A DNA stretch of 57,126 nt, taken from the NCBI GenBank assembly GCA_011109175.1, contig RDEW01000122.1, positions 1 to 57,126 of the forward strand. Direction: 5' to 3'. Under the pieces are notes generated by a model. It was given only the letters and a program-made list of their open reading frames with translations. It ran no database searches and had not been told where the DNA came from. Positions 55,901-57,126 of this stretch are shown piece after piece. Within the stretch, counting starts at the first letter, position 1; each line of letters opens with the position of its first letter. This DNA comes from Dicyema japonicum (lineage: Eukaryota > Dicyemida > Rhombozoa > Dicyemidae). A program made the position numbers and the translations under genes.

Positions 55901-57126
55901 GAATTTTAGACTAAAATTTGTGTAGGTTTAATTGTTGATTTTCAATATATGAATTAACTCGCTGGTAATTTTGGATCACAATAGCAAGATATAAAAAGAA
56001 TTTGAGACTAAAATAAGTGAGGGTACTAATTCTTGATTTTCATTGTATGAATTAACTCGCTGTGAATTTTGGATCACAATAGAAGGTATAAAACTTTTGT
56101 TCATTTTCAATTCTGAATTAACTCGCTGGGAATTTTGGATCACAATACAAAGGTTTAAAAGAATTATAGACTAAAATTTGTGTAGGTTTAATTGTTGATT
56201 TTCAATATATGAATTAACTCGCTGGTAATTTTGGATCACAATAGCAAGATATAAAAAGAATTTGAGACTAAAATAAGTGAGGGTACTAATTCTTGATTTT
56301 CATTGTATGAATTAACTCGCTGGGAATTTTGGATCACAATACAAAGGTATAAAAGAATTTAGACTAAAATTTGTGTAGGTTTAATTGTTGATTTTAATAT
56401 ATGAATTAACTCGGTGGTAATTTTGGATCACAATAGCAAGATATAAAAAGAATTTGAGACTAAAATAAGTGAGGGTACTAATTCTTGATTTTCATTGTAT
56501 GAATTAACTCGCTGAAATTTTGGATAACAATAAAAGGTATAAAACTTTTGTTCATTTTCAATATGAATTAACTCGCTGGGAATTTTGGATCACAATAAAA
56601 GGTTAAATAGTATTTGAGACTAAAATTTGTGTTGGTTTAAATGTTGATTTTCAATATATGAATTAACTCGCTGAAATTTTGGATAACAATACCAAGATAT
56701 AAAAAGAATTTAAGACTAAAATTTGTGTCGGTTCTAATTCTTGATTTCTTTATGAATTAACTCGCTGGGAATTTTGGATCACAATACCAAGTATAAAAAG
56801 AATTTAGACTAAAATAAGTGAGGGTACTAATTCTTGATTTTCATTGTATGAATTAACTCGCTGGGAATTTTGGATCAATACAATAAAAGGATAAAAACTT
56901 TTGTTATTTTCAATATTGAATTAACTCGCTGGGAATTTTGGATCACAATACAAAGGTATAAAAGAATTTGAGACTAAAATTTGTGTTGGTTTAATGTTGA
57001 TTTTCATATGTATGAATTAACTCGCTGGAATTTTGGATCACAATAGCAAGATATAAAAAGAATTTGAGACTAAAATAAGTGAGGGTACTAATTCTTGATT
57101 TTCATTGTATGAATTAACTCGCTGGG
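34931..57126. repeat. Satellite DNA array, about 97-bp monomers with higher-order structure
   Basis: Well over 200 head-to-tail monomers run to the window end. The shared core is GAATTAACTCGCTGGGAATT, TTGGATCACAATA and GGTATAAAAAGAATTT. Class A continues GACTAAAATAAGTGAGGGTA and CTAATTCTTGATTTTCATTG. Class B continues GACTAAAATTTGTGTAGGTT and TAATTGTTGATTTTCAATAT. Class C is short (about 67 bp): TATAAAACTTTTGTTCATTT, then CAATATCTGAATTAAC. A-B dimers and A-C-B trimers recur, especially 40-49 kb and 55-57 kb. The first 3 kb and 49.8-54.5 kb contain more varied units (CGCAGG, CGCGGGG, AAAATGCGTGTAGG). The 97-bp period is not a multiple of three. ORFs inside (for example 38,355-38,546 and 52,834-53,046) are not genes. 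No other element interrupts the array. Confidence 0.97.

Noticed and set aside
34931-57126. Small ORFs inside the satellite (for example 38,355-38,546, 44,532-44,777, 52,834-53,046)
   Set aside because: They repeat the translated monomer (for example SKIPRELI, VIQNSQRVNSY), and the 97-bp period is not a multiple of three, so no constant protein could be kept.
34931-57126. CRISPR array
   Set aside because: Regular spacing, but the whole unit repeats with no unique spacers, and the context is eukaryotic.

Overview
This window is AT-rich eukaryotic DNA, probably from an animal. The evidence is a dense set of metazoan-type transposable elements (non-LTR retrotransposons with an APE-type endonuclease and a 2A peptide, a Tc1/mariner-like element, a ZBED-type hAT element, tRNA-derived SINE-like repeats), relics or genes for eukaryote-wide proteins (MFAP1, a DDX11/CHL1 helicase, a TPX2-domain protein), and a satellite array more than 22 kb long. 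There are no bacterial operons, rRNA genes or CRISPR arrays. The species cannot be fixed from the sequence.

Layout. Bases 1-18,400 are mostly a TE graveyard: 5'-truncated or decayed LINE copies on both strands, three copies of a roughly 180-bp SINE-like repeat (two forming a large inverted repeat), one intact orphan ORF of 183 codons (7,813-8,364) and a possible small gene at 10,294-10,739. Bases 18,770-27,770 are a gene island: TPX2-like (-), MFAP1 (+), an unidentified coding-like stretch (+), DDX11/CHL1 (-), a possible small membrane protein (+) and another unidentified coding-like stretch (+), with LINE debris between. MFAP1 and DDX11 are recognisable over nearly their whole length, but their frames are broken many times. 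Many breaks look like loss of one base from a run, so they could be pseudogenes, assembly deletions, or both. In the TPX2-like gene, three GT...AG segments of 22-23 nt remove cleanly and restore one frame, so very short introns are possible.

Bases 27,835-34,142 hold the best-preserved mobile elements: a 5'-truncated LINE, a nearly complete LINE (29,333-32,330, minus strand) with a GDVETNPGP 2A motif, APE endonuclease and reverse transcriptase, a Tc1/mariner-like element whose terminal inverted repeats are built from tandem 21-bp units (5 copies on one side, 7 on the other), and a 780-bp hAT element with terminal inverted repeats and a perfect 8-bp target-site duplication.

From 34,931, directly after a single N, to the end, the window is one satellite made of about 97-bp monomers in at least two sequence classes plus a short deletion class of about 67 bp, arranged in recurring higher-order blocks. 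The small ORFs inside it are by-products of the repeat. No cellular pathway is encoded as a unit. The region reads as a gene-poor, repeat-rich, pericentromere-like segment (inference).
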